NCBI GenBank assembly: GCA_035430965.1
Contig: DAOMHQ010000048.1
Coordinates: forward strand, 1 to 26,718
DNA length: 26,718 nucleotides
Source: JAKPRU01 sp029568995
GTDB lineage: Bacteria; Hinthialibacterota; Hinthialibacteria; Hinthialibacterales; JAKPRU01
Reading direction: 5' to 3'
The notes beneath the pieces were generated by a model, which saw only the letters and a program-made list of their open reading frames with translations, was not told the origin of the DNA and did not search any database. Both the position numbers and the translations under genes were made by a program. Below are positions 15,796 through 22,775 of this stretch, piece by piece. Position 1 is the stretch's first letter. Each line of letters begins with the position of its first letter.

Positions 15796-18700
15796 ATGAA
15801 CACGAACACAAAGTCTTTCTTGCGCTGCAGAGTTCAATCGACATCCGATCAACCGGGAGGAAACCGCACAGGCGATTTTCTCCGGTTCATCCTTATTCTG
15901 GTGGCGGTGTTGACCTGCTCCGGTCTTGTGGCAGCCGCCCCTCCGAAGGTGATCGAGGCCTCTCCCGACAATGGCGCGACCGATATCGATCCGACCCTCA
16001 AAGAGATGCGGATTGTGTTCGATCAAGACATGAATCCACGTGGCGTTTCCGTAGTCAGCACAGGACCGACTTTCCCGGGTGCACAGGGGAAGATGCCCAA
16101 ATGGCAAGATGCCCGTACCTGCCTGATTCCGATCCAACTCGCTCCCAACCGGGAATACAAATTGAGCATCAATAGCGACCGCTTTAGGGGATTTCAGAAT
16201 GCAAACAGTGAACCGGCCGAACCATACCCCATCGAATTCAAGACCGGTGATTTCAAGACGCCACCCCCCAAGGTTATCGAGGCGATCCCCGACAATGGCG
16301 CAACCGATGTCGATCCGGGGCTGAAAGAAATCCGTGTGGTTTTCGACCAGGATATGATGCGGGACAGCCATTCCTGGGTAGGCGGTGGCCCGACCTATCC
16401 GGGAGATCCGAAAAAGCGAGTGCGGTGGCTCGATCGGCGTACCTGTGTGCTTCCGGTCGATCTGAAACCGAACAAGGAGTATTGGATCAGCATCAATAGC
16501 GATAAGTTTCAGAATTTCCAGAGTCCCGTTGGCCAACCTGCTGTTCCGTATCCGATTGCATTCAAGACGGGCGCAACCAGGATGCAGGTACCCAAGACGG
16601 ACGCGACTTCAAAGGATCAGGAGACGGCAAAAGTCGATTCCTCGCTGTCACAGACATCCACCATTCGGGGATTGGAGAAGGGGTGGTCTGAGGAACGCCG
16701 CCTGGTGACCTCCCCCACGATTCAATGGTACTACCCGGCTCTAGCGGCAAAGGGGGATCTTGTGTTTGTGGCGTATGCGGAAGGGGCGTTGAAGATGCTC
16801 ATTTCACGTGACGGGGGCAAGAATTGGGCCGAGCCGATGGTGTTGAGCGGGAATCTTCCGATCAACTTTTCACCCGCGATTGCCATTGTGAAGGACGAGG
16901 TTGTTGTTGCCTGGCCGTCCATCGTCGAGATGAACCAGACGCGGGCACGCCAAATGTTCGCCTCTCGAAGCGCGGATGGCGGAAAGACCTGGACTCCTCC
17001 AAAACAGATTGCCCAAAGTCCCAATCATTGCCTGTCCCCACGTTTTCTTTCAATCGGCAGCAGTGCGCTGCTTGTGTGGCAGGAGATCCCCCTGGAAACC
17101 ACACTGGGTTCGGTCAATCTCAACGAGCGGACTGATTGGTCCCCCGATAGCATCGAAGCAGGATTGGGAAAGATGGAACTCGGAGACACGCAGCAGTCTG
17201 GCCTGAATGTGCATGTCACCGTGCTCTCCTGTTTTTACAATGAAGCCGACAATGCATTTACTCCGCCGCGTCGTATCAAAGAAGTGTTTGCCGAGAAAAT
17301 GCCGAGTATTTTTCAGGTGTATGGTCCGGAGAACGGACAGTTTTTCCTGACTCTGAACAAGGATACGGAAATCCAGACTTCCATCAGTGCCGACCAGGGC
17401 CAAACCTGGGCCGAATATTTCGGCGGGACGCAGCAATTCGATTCCCGGATGGTGGTCGACGTCGTCTCGACGGCGGGGGGACGTCGCGCGGTGTGGTCGC
17501 GTCGTGCTCCCTATCAGGCGGTGGAGATCAACTTCCGGGAACAGCTGGATGAGCAGACCAAGATACTCACCGTTCCCTATTACCTTCGCACAACTCCCAG
17601 GCTGGCTATTTCCGAGGATGTTTATCATATCGCCTGGAGCGCCGGAGAATCGGAAAACAGCTGGATTTCCTACATGCGGACCGACAGTATCCGGCCCACG
17701 ACTCAAATCACCGCGCCCAGCGACCCCAATGTGAACGAACCCCAGATCCGGTTTGCCTGGACGGCCAATGACAACATTTCGGAGAATGCGCAACTGACTT
17801 ACTCGCACAGGATTAACCAGAATCCCTGGTCTTCTTTTGCGAAAGAACCCTATGTTGTGATCGAAACTCCTCCCGATGGCGAGTATGCGTTCTGTATTCG
17901 TGCCATGGATGTGGCCGGTAACATTCAGGAACCGGCGTCCGAATTTAAGTTCAACACGTTCCAGGCCGCGCCGGATACCCAGATCCTGAACAAGCCGGAC
18001 GCGCCTCCCACGATCAATACGCGCAGTCATTCCATTGAATTCACCGGGAAAGATAACACGCAGAAGCCGGAGGAACTCCAATACGCGGTTCAGTTGGACG
18101 ACGGAGAGTGGTCTGCGTTCTTCCCCGAACGCACTTACGAGTTCGCGAAGCTCGCCAATGGCGAGCATACACTGCGTGTTCGCTCCATGGATGCACGGGA
18201 AAACATTGATGCGACACCGGACGAGACCAAAGTGATCGTCAAGGTTGGCCTGGAGGTCCGGTTTGTGGAGCAGCCCCCCGCATACACCAACCAGGATGAA
18301 ATTCCCGTTTCCTGGGAGGGCCTGGACGATACCGGCGCACAGGTGGCGTTCAACTTTTTCTCCAAGCTCGATGACGGAGCGCCGCAGACCCACGGAACAG
18401 AGGGCAAGACTGTTCTGAAGAATATCGAGGAAGGAAAGCATACCATCACGATCTGGGCGGTGGACCCTGCCGGAAACAAGACTCCGGAGGAATCCGCCCA
18501 GTTCACCGTGGATCGAACTCCTCCGGAGACGACGGCTGTATTTGAGTACCGTTGGAGCGAATCCGGGGGATACCCGATTGTGACCCTGGAAGGAACCGAT
18601 CCGGCTATCGGAGAGGATGGTCAACCCAAACCGATCCGGTTTTTCCAATATCATCTGGGGGATGAACGTTGGCAGGATGCACCCCTACCCGCCGGAAAAG

Positions 18701-19089
18701 ACTGGATTGTCACCAAACCGCTGTCTTTCTATTCCTGGGGGTATAACGCATCGGTGCGTGCCGTGGACCCGGCCGGGAATTTCGATCCGACGCCTGCTGT
18801 GGTGAATCTGACTATTCTGAAACGATACACCACGCTGACTCTCGGTATTGTCGGTGGCGTCGGCGGGGTAGTCATCCTGTTTCTGTTGATCACCCTCCTG
18901 CGCCGACGTGGTTCACGCCGGCCGGTGATTCCCGAAGCTCCCAGCCCGTTGGATGCATACGCAAGCCGGACATCGGAAGAGCCGGAGGAAACCTCCTCGT
19001 ATGGGACTTCCGATTATTCGTTTGGCGAGTCGGACAGGAACGGTGAATCGAACGGTCGGAAGAAAAGCGACGATCCGTTTGACTTCTAA
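15796..19089 (+). CDS. Large C-terminally membrane-anchored surface protein: SbsA-like Ig x2, Asp-box propeller, Ig-like repeats
   Basis: 1097 residues, preceded by GAGAGAGA. After a 30-residue polar lead comes a hydrophobic export signal (FILILVAVLTCSGLVAAA, 31-48). Residues 51-158 and 159-266 are tandem Big_5/SbsA-like Ig domains (KVIEAxPDNGATDxDP ... VFDQDM ... SINSDxF). Residues of about 300-640 form a sialidase-like propeller with Asp boxes ISRDGGKNW (336), SADGGKTW (392) and ISADQGQTW (530). Residues 640-1000 are about four Ig-like units of the 'ExxYxFxxRAxDxAGNxxxxP' type. A single TM helix (LGIVGGVGGVVILFLLITLL) is followed by Arg-rich RRRGSRR and a 70-residue Ser/Glu/Asp/Gly cytoplasmic tail. 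The topology is a type I membrane protein with a huge extracytoplasmic part. I see no complete sialidase catalytic set, so binding or sensing is more likely than hydrolysis. Confidence 0.87.
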   Translation: MNTNTKSFLRCRVQSTSDQPGGNRTGDFLRFILILVAVLTCSGLVAAAPPKVIEASPDNGATDIDPTLKEMRIVFDQDMNPRGVSVVSTGPTFPGAQGKMPKWQDARTCLIPIQLAPNREYKLSINSDRFRGFQNANSEPAEPYPIEFKTGDFKTPPPKVIEAIPDNGATDVDPGLKEIRVVFDQDMMRDSHSWVGGGPTYPGDPKKRVRWLDRRTCVLPVDLKPNKEYWISINSDKFQNFQSPVGQPAVPYPIAFKTGATRMQVPKTDATSKDQETAKVDSSLSQTSTIRGLEKGWSEERRLVTSPTIQWYYPALAAKGDLVFVAYAEGALKMLISRDGGKNWAEPMVLSGNLPINFSPAIAIVKDEVVVAWPSIVEMNQTRARQMFASRSADGGKTWTPPKQIAQSPNHCLSPRFLSIGSSALLVWQEIPLETTLGSVNLNERTDWSPDSIEAGLGKMELGDTQQSGLNVHVTVLSCFYNEADNAFTPPRRIKEVFAEKMPSIFQVYGPENGQFFLTLNKDTEIQTSISADQGQTWAEYFGGTQQFDSRMVVDVVSTAGGRRAVWSRRAPYQAVEINFREQLDEQTKILTVPYYLRTTPRLAISEDVYHIAWSAGESENSWISYMRTDSIRPTTQITAPSDPNVNEPQIRFAWTANDNISENAQLTYSHRINQNPWSSFAKEPYVVIETPPDGEYAFCIRAMDVAGNIQEPASEFKFNTFQAAPDTQILNKPDAPPTINTRSHSIEFTGKDNTQKPEELQYAVQLDDGEWSAFFPERTYEFAKLANGEHTLRVRSMDARENIDATPDETKVIVKVGLEVRFVEQPPAYTNQDEIPVSWEGLDDTGAQVAFNFFSKLDDGAPQTHGTEGKTVLKNIEEGKHTITIWAVDPAGNKTPEESAQFTVDRTPPETTAVFEYRWSESGGYPIVTLEGTDPAIGEDGQPKPIRFFQYHLGDERWQDAPLPAGKDWIVTKPLSFYSWGYNASVRAVDPAGNFDPTPAVVNLTILKRYTTLTLGIVGGVGGVVILFLLITLLRRRGSRRPVIPEAPSPLDAYASRTSEEPEETSSYGTSDYSFGESDRNGESNGRKKSDDPFDF
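15946..16593 (+). repeat. Internal tandem 324-bp duplication (two SbsA-like Ig domains)
   Basis: Two in-frame copies, 108 codons each, begin at 15946 and 16270. They share long identical stretches such as CCCGACAATGGCGC and AGCATCAATAGCGA, and about half of the encoded residues. The duplication is old enough to have diverged but preserves exact length. Confidence 0.75.
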
Positions 19090-19111
19090 TTCCTGACCTT
19101 GACCCTGGAGT

Positions 19112-19130
19112 GCGGGAGCGCGGCTCCCGC
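19112..19130. repeat. GCGGGAGC palindrome 11 bp before a glycosyltransferase start
   Basis: GCGGGAGC-GCG-GCTCCCGC is a perfect 8-bp stem with a 3-nt loop, flanked by CCTGGAGT and CTTTCAA. I recognise this composition as a common dispersed palindrome of uncultured bacterial genomes. It lies between the surface-protein stop and the GT4 start, occupying the place where a ribosome binding site would be expected. Confidence 0.6.
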
Positions 19131-19141
19131 CTTTCAATTTC

Positions 19142-20266
19142 ATGCGTCTTCTCATCATCGACAAGACCGCAGGGCTGGCCTCTGCGCATGAGCGGCATCA
19201 GGCGTTTGCTTCCTTGCCGAAGGTCGAACTCCACGTGTTTGGGCCAAGCCGCTGGGTGGAGAATGACCGGACGGTTTCCTGGGTCGATCATGGCGATGAA
19301 CGGTATGTACCTCACCGGGGAACGGTTTGTTTTCCGGGGTATTATGCACGCCATTTCTATTCCGGCGGCCTGCTTCGTGTTTTGCGGGATGTCAAACCGG
19401 ATGTCGTTCAGTTATTGGAGGAGCCGTGGGCGCTGGTTTCCGGGGAGACGGCCTTTCTCAGGCCTCTTATGGGTTGTTTCGATCTACTGTTCTACACGTG
19501 GGAGAACATCTACCGACCGTGGAAGTATCCCTCGCGGCTGTCGCCTGTGTATGCCCGGATTGACCGTTGGGTGCATCGGATTTCGGTGGGAGCCGTATGT
19601 GCCACCCAAATGGCCGAGACGGTTTTGCGCCAAAAGGGATACGACAAACCGACCGCTGTGATCCCGTATGGTGTGAGTGCATGGTACTTTCAATCTCCCG
19701 TTGCTGCAAAAGACCTCGATCGACCTCTCACCGTGGGGTACATCGGACGGATGCTGGAAATGAAAGGGGTCGATCTTCTGATCCGCGCCATGGAGCAATT
19801 GCCTGACGCGGAGTTGATCCTGATCGGCAGCGGTGCGGATGAAGGCACATTTCGGAATCTGGCGAATGAGTGTCATGTGGAGAATCGTGTACGATGGGTT
19901 TCCTCGATTTCTGAAGAAGAGGTTGTCGGTCATCTGGCCTCGTTTGATCTGCTGGTCCTGCCTTCCCGAACGATGCCGGGCTGGTCGGAGCAGCTGGGGC
20001 GGGTCCTGATTGAGGCCATGGCCCTTGGTGTTCCGGCGTTCGGCTCGTCCTCCGGCGCAATTCCGGAGGTTCTGGGGCGGGAGGATCTGTTGTTCCCGGA
20101 AAATGACGTGGATGTGCTGGTTGCTGCAATCCAGCGGATTCGCGAGGATGCTGCATGGCGCACGGAGATTGTCGAGTATGGGCGACGCCGGGCGCGGGAA
20201 CTCTTTTCGTGGGAGCGTTTCGCCGCGAATATGGGAGACTTTTACAGGAATCTGGGTTTTCTCTAA
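19142..20266 (+). CDS. GT4-family glycosyltransferase
   Basis: 374 residues, GT-B fold. The N-terminal half is divergent (MRLLIIDKTAGLASAHERHQ), while the C-terminal half carries the family 4 signatures: TAVIPYGVSAWYF, TVGYIGRMLEMKGVDLLIRA, AELILIGSGADEG and the E-x7-E type region EQLGRVLIEAMALGVPAFGS followed by GAIPEVLG. Such enzymes transfer a sugar from an NDP-sugar with retention, at the cytoplasmic face of the membrane. The flippase gene 18 bp downstream suggests a role in making a lipid-linked glycan (O-antigen, capsule or exopolysaccharide). There is no clear Shine-Dalgarno before the ATG, where a palindrome sits instead. The acceptor and donor are unknown. Confidence 0.9.
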   Translation: MRLLIIDKTAGLASAHERHQAFASLPKVELHVFGPSRWVENDRTVSWVDHGDERYVPHRGTVCFPGYYARHFYSGGLLRVLRDVKPDVVQLLEEPWALVSGETAFLRPLMGCFDLLFYTWENIYRPWKYPSRLSPVYARIDRWVHRISVGAVCATQMAETVLRQKGYDKPTAVIPYGVSAWYFQSPVAAKDLDRPLTVGYIGRMLEMKGVDLLIRAMEQLPDAELILIGSGADEGTFRNLANECHVENRVRWVSSISEEEVVGHLASFDLLVLPSRTMPGWSEQLGRVLIEAMALGVPAFGSSSGAIPEVLGREDLLFPENDVDVLVAAIQRIREDAAWRTEIVEYGRRRARELFSWERFAANMGDFYRNLGFL

Positions 20267-20284
20267 CGGCATTCTTGAGAATTG

Positions 20285-21748
20285 ATGAACGAATCCCTGG
20301 GAAACGGAACAGGCGGCGAACGGATTGCACGGTTTACCGGTTTGCTTACCGGATCGGGAATTGTCTGCAAGATCCTCCTTCTTATATTTGCCATCCTGGC
20401 GGCGGATATCCTGGGCCGCGATTCCTACGGATACCTGGAATATCTTTTGGAAATGGCCCTGATCTTCGGGGTGCTGGTAGATTTCGGACTGGAGCAGACC
20501 GTCACCCGCGACCTGGCAAAATGGAAAGACCGTTTCCGGGCAGTCGCGGGAGCGATCCTGGGGTATCGGCTGGTTGCGTCGCTGCTTGTTCTTGTCGCGA
20601 TGGAACTGACCCTGTCCGTGATCGATCTCTCCGTACGCGACCGGGTGTTTTGGCTGGAGAACACGCTAGCTTCCGTTTACTGCGTCATCATTTTTCACGG
20701 GGCGTTGACGAAGGCACTTTTGCGCAGTCAGGAACAGCTGGCGGCGGAAGCCGGGATCAACCTGGCGGATCGCACATTCCTGGTTGTGGCGGGGATTGCC
20801 GCGCTATGGATCGGGGGAAGGATTTCTGTGCTTTTGGGGGTGTACATTGCCTCTGCTTTATTGGCGCTTGGGCTGGGCTGGCGGGTGATTTTTCGTCGGA
20901 TTGCACCATGCAGGCCACAGTGGGGTCTTGATTTGGCGTTTATCTGGCAGCGAACGGCTATTCCAATTGGCCTTTCCGCCGCTTGCATTCTGCTGTTACA
21001 CCGGGAGGATACCGTGATGGTGAATATCCTGGCGGGGGATGCCGAAACCGGCATTTACAAAGCGGCGTACAGACCGTTCGAAGGGCTGTTCCTGTTTCCT
21101 CAAATGCTGGCGGTGGCGTCGTATCCGGTGTTTTCCTCCCTGTATGCGCAGGGAGAACCCATTGACCGATTGATTGCCCGGTTTCTCCGCCTGTTAATGT
21201 ATCTCAGCGTCCCCATGGCCGTGGGAGGAACGCTGATTGCAGAATCGTTCATTGGGCAGTGCTATCCGAAATACGCGCCCGATGGAGTATCCGTTTTGAT
21301 GCTCCTGGTCTGGTCGTTGCCCTTCATATTCGGGAATTTCCTGCTCGGAACCGTGCTCAACGCAATCGACCGACAGGCGAAGAATTTTTACGCCTCGGTT
21401 CTGGCGATGGTCTCGAATTTCGTGCTGAATATCCCCGCCATTCTCTGGTATGGGGCAGAAGGGGCGGCGGCAGTGACCATTCTTTCCCAAGGACTTTATC
21501 TCTTTCTGTTGGTCTATTACTGTCGAGATCGGATGGAATGGCACACGGAGGATTTGCGTCGCGGTCTTGGGATGATCGGGGCAACCGTTGTGATGGCCGC
21601 GATCCTGGTTCTGTTTCCGTACGCCTGGTATTGGGAGGTCATGATCGGGGCGGCGGTGTACGGCGCGGGCCTGATCGTGTTTCGTGGCGCGGTTCGGGAG
21701 GACCTGGACCTGGCCCGCTCCCTCCTGGGCTTACGTAGTCGATCCTGA
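20285..21748 (+). CDS. Wzx-like oligosaccharide flippase (MOP superfamily)
   Basis: 487 residues with about 12-14 predicted membrane helices throughout, e.g. KILLLIFAILAADILG, LVASLLVLVAMELTL and AIPIGLSAACILLLHRED. The loop pattern of polysaccharide biosynthesis proteins is present: GRDSYGYLEYLLEMAL near residue 50, VDFGLEQTVTRDLA near 75 and EDTVMVNILAGDAETGIYKA near 240. It is likely to flip an undecaprenyl-linked oligosaccharide to the periplasm. I chose the ATG at 20285; a TTG in frame sits immediately before it. It is probably cotranscribed with the GT4 gene, 18 bp upstream. No Wzy polymerase is seen in the window. Confidence 0.9.
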   Translation: MNESLGNGTGGERIARFTGLLTGSGIVCKILLLIFAILAADILGRDSYGYLEYLLEMALIFGVLVDFGLEQTVTRDLAKWKDRFRAVAGAILGYRLVASLLVLVAMELTLSVIDLSVRDRVFWLENTLASVYCVIIFHGALTKALLRSQEQLAAEAGINLADRTFLVVAGIAALWIGGRISVLLGVYIASALLALGLGWRVIFRRIAPCRPQWGLDLAFIWQRTAIPIGLSAACILLLHREDTVMVNILAGDAETGIYKAAYRPFEGLFLFPQMLAVASYPVFSSLYAQGEPIDRLIARFLRLLMYLSVPMAVGGTLIAESFIGQCYPKYAPDGVSVLMLLVWSLPFIFGNFLLGTVLNAIDRQAKNFYASVLAMVSNFVLNIPAILWYGAEGAAAVTILSQGLYLFLLVYYCRDRMEWHTEDLRRGLGMIGATVVMAAILVLFPYAWYWEVMIGAAVYGAGLIVFRGAVREDLDLARSLLGLRSRS

Positions 21749-21749
21749 C

Positions 21750-22037
21750 TTACTCCGACTCCCGGCGGATTTTTTCCTTTTTCGATTCTCTTTCCTCCTC
21801 CATTTTGCGCATATCTTCGATGAACTGTTCTCTCGCCTTTCCGGCCTCCTCCTGTTTTCCTTCTCGAAGAAGATCCATGACCTCTTTTTCGCTCATGATC
21901 CGCCGTTCGGCGACCTTTGCCTGGTGTTGCTCATCGACTTCGCCCAGACGTTTCTTCTGATCGTCGGTCAACTTCTTGTCCGAGCGTGGCGACTCTTTTT
22001 CCAGACGCTCCATTGCCAATTCATAAGCCGTTTTCAT
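21750..22037 (-). CDS. Small charged coiled-coil protein (95 aa)
   Basis: A cytoplasmic protein, almost entirely helical and rich in Lys, Glu and Arg. It opens MKTAYELAMERLEKESP and continues with KKLTDDQKKRLGEVDEQHQA, a repeated heptad pattern. I recall similar short proteins starting 'MKxAYELAMERL' in PVC-group genomes, always uncharacterised; I did not verify this. AAGGGAG is a good ribosome binding site. Its ATG overlaps the stop of the 67-residue gene by 4 bp (ATGA), so the two are translationally coupled. Its stop lies one base from the convergent flippase stop. Confidence 0.75.
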   Translation of the reverse strand: MKTAYELAMERLEKESPRSDKKLTDDQKKRLGEVDEQHQAKVAERRIMSEKEVMDLLREGKQEEAGKAREQFIEDMRKMEEERESKKEKIRRESE

Positions 22038-22237
22038 CGCCCGTCTCCCTTCGTTTGCTTTTGGGGATTTTCCTTTTTGCCCTTCTTATCCTTAGAGTTC
22101 TTCTTCAGCCGGTCGATTACCTCTTCCAGCGGGACCTGCCCCCATTCCAGAAGCCCCAGTTCCCGCCGTTTATCCCCAATCGCGGCCACCAGCTTGCCGA
22201 TTTTGGGATTGATTTCTTTGGATTTCGAATCTTCCAT
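22034..22237 (-). CDS. Small charged protein (67 aa), first gene of a coupled pair
   Basis: Too short to assign to a family. The N-terminal half looks folded (NPKIGKLVAAIGDKRRELGL, then WGQVPLEEVIDRLKKN); the C-terminal 20 residues are a Lys/Gln/Gly-rich disordered tail. A perfect AAGGAG lies 8 bases before the ATG, which together with the ATGA overlap to the next gene is strong evidence for translation. The basic tail suggests RNA, DNA or membrane-surface contact, but that is only inference. Confidence 0.7.
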   Translation of the reverse strand: MEDSKSKEINPKIGKLVAAIGDKRRELGLLEWGQVPLEEVIDRLKKNSKDKKGKKENPQKQTKGDGR

Positions 22238-22358
22238 TGTTCAGTCTCCTTGGGGGATCTTACGGGCAGGTGGGTTGGCGGTCAATGCAGCGAGAGTGCG
22301 GACGGACACGGACGGCGCAGAAAGAGCGGAAGATATGGCGGATGTATTGCCCAGCATC

Positions 22359-22386
22359 TTGCCATAACAGGCTTGTTCATTATACA
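22359..22386 (+). promoter_or_regulatory. Possible sigma-70 promoter for the STAS gene
   Basis: TTGCCA (22359-22364), a 16-bp spacer and TATACA (22381-22386) lie 40 bp before the STAS start codon. The boxes match the -35 and -10 consensus at 5 and 4 of 6 positions. Position and spacing fit; there is no other support. Confidence 0.35.
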
Positions 22387-22426
22387 TTCATCGGAGTCGA
22401 ATCCGGTGTCATGGGATTGCCTGATT

Positions 22427-22762
22427 ATGGAAATCAATGTCCGTGATGTGGAAGATGTGATCATCCTCGATTTTTCCGGAGTCTGGGAAAGCGAGGACAG
22501 CGCCGAAACCAGCCGATCCATGAGGCAACTTCTCGATCTGGGCTATCGGTGCATCATCTTGAATTTCAGTGACATGGGAATGCTTCCGCGCAAGGCCGTG
22601 TCGTTGATCCATTCGTTTTATCGCGACGCGGAAAAACAGGGGTGCCATGTTCGAATCGTTGCCCCGTCCACCCAGGCACGGGGCATGTTGCGTTCCGGCG
22701 GATTTCTCGGCAGCACCGACGTATACCGGGATGAAATCGAGGCGCTTAAGAATTTCCGATAA
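22427..22762 (+). CDS. STAS-domain protein without the phosphorylatable serine
   Basis: 111 residues, starting at the ATG of MEINVRDVEDVIILDFSG. The frame is open far upstream but the STAS fold begins exactly here. Pattern: strand VIILDFSG, helix AETSRSMRQLLDLG, strand CIILNFSDMG, helix AVSLIHSFYRDAEKQG, strand HVRIVAP, then GMLRSGGF. This is the anti-sigma-factor-antagonist (SpoIIAA/RsbV-like) layout. The D-S-S-G motif that carries the regulatory serine is replaced by P-R-K-A (54-57). It may therefore be a constitutive partner or a structural STAS rather than a phospho-switch. No kinase or sigma factor is adjacent; the next gene starts 13 bp after its stop. Confidence 0.8.
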   Translation: MEINVRDVEDVIILDFSGVWESEDSAETSRSMRQLLDLGYRCIILNFSDMGMLPRKAVSLIHSFYRDAEKQGCHVRIVAPSTQARGMLRSGGFLGSTDVYRDEIEALKNFR

Positions 22763-22775
22763 GTCCTCTCCTCTC

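Noticed and set aside
17050..18654. 534-codon minus-strand open frame
   Set aside because: It lies fully inside the surface-protein gene, which has clear Asp boxes, Ig-like motifs and a TM; the antisense translation has no domain.
21917..22426. N-terminal extension of the STAS frame
   Set aside because: It runs antisense to the two small charged genes and has no domain; the STAS fold begins at the ATG 22427, with a promoter-like pair just upstream.
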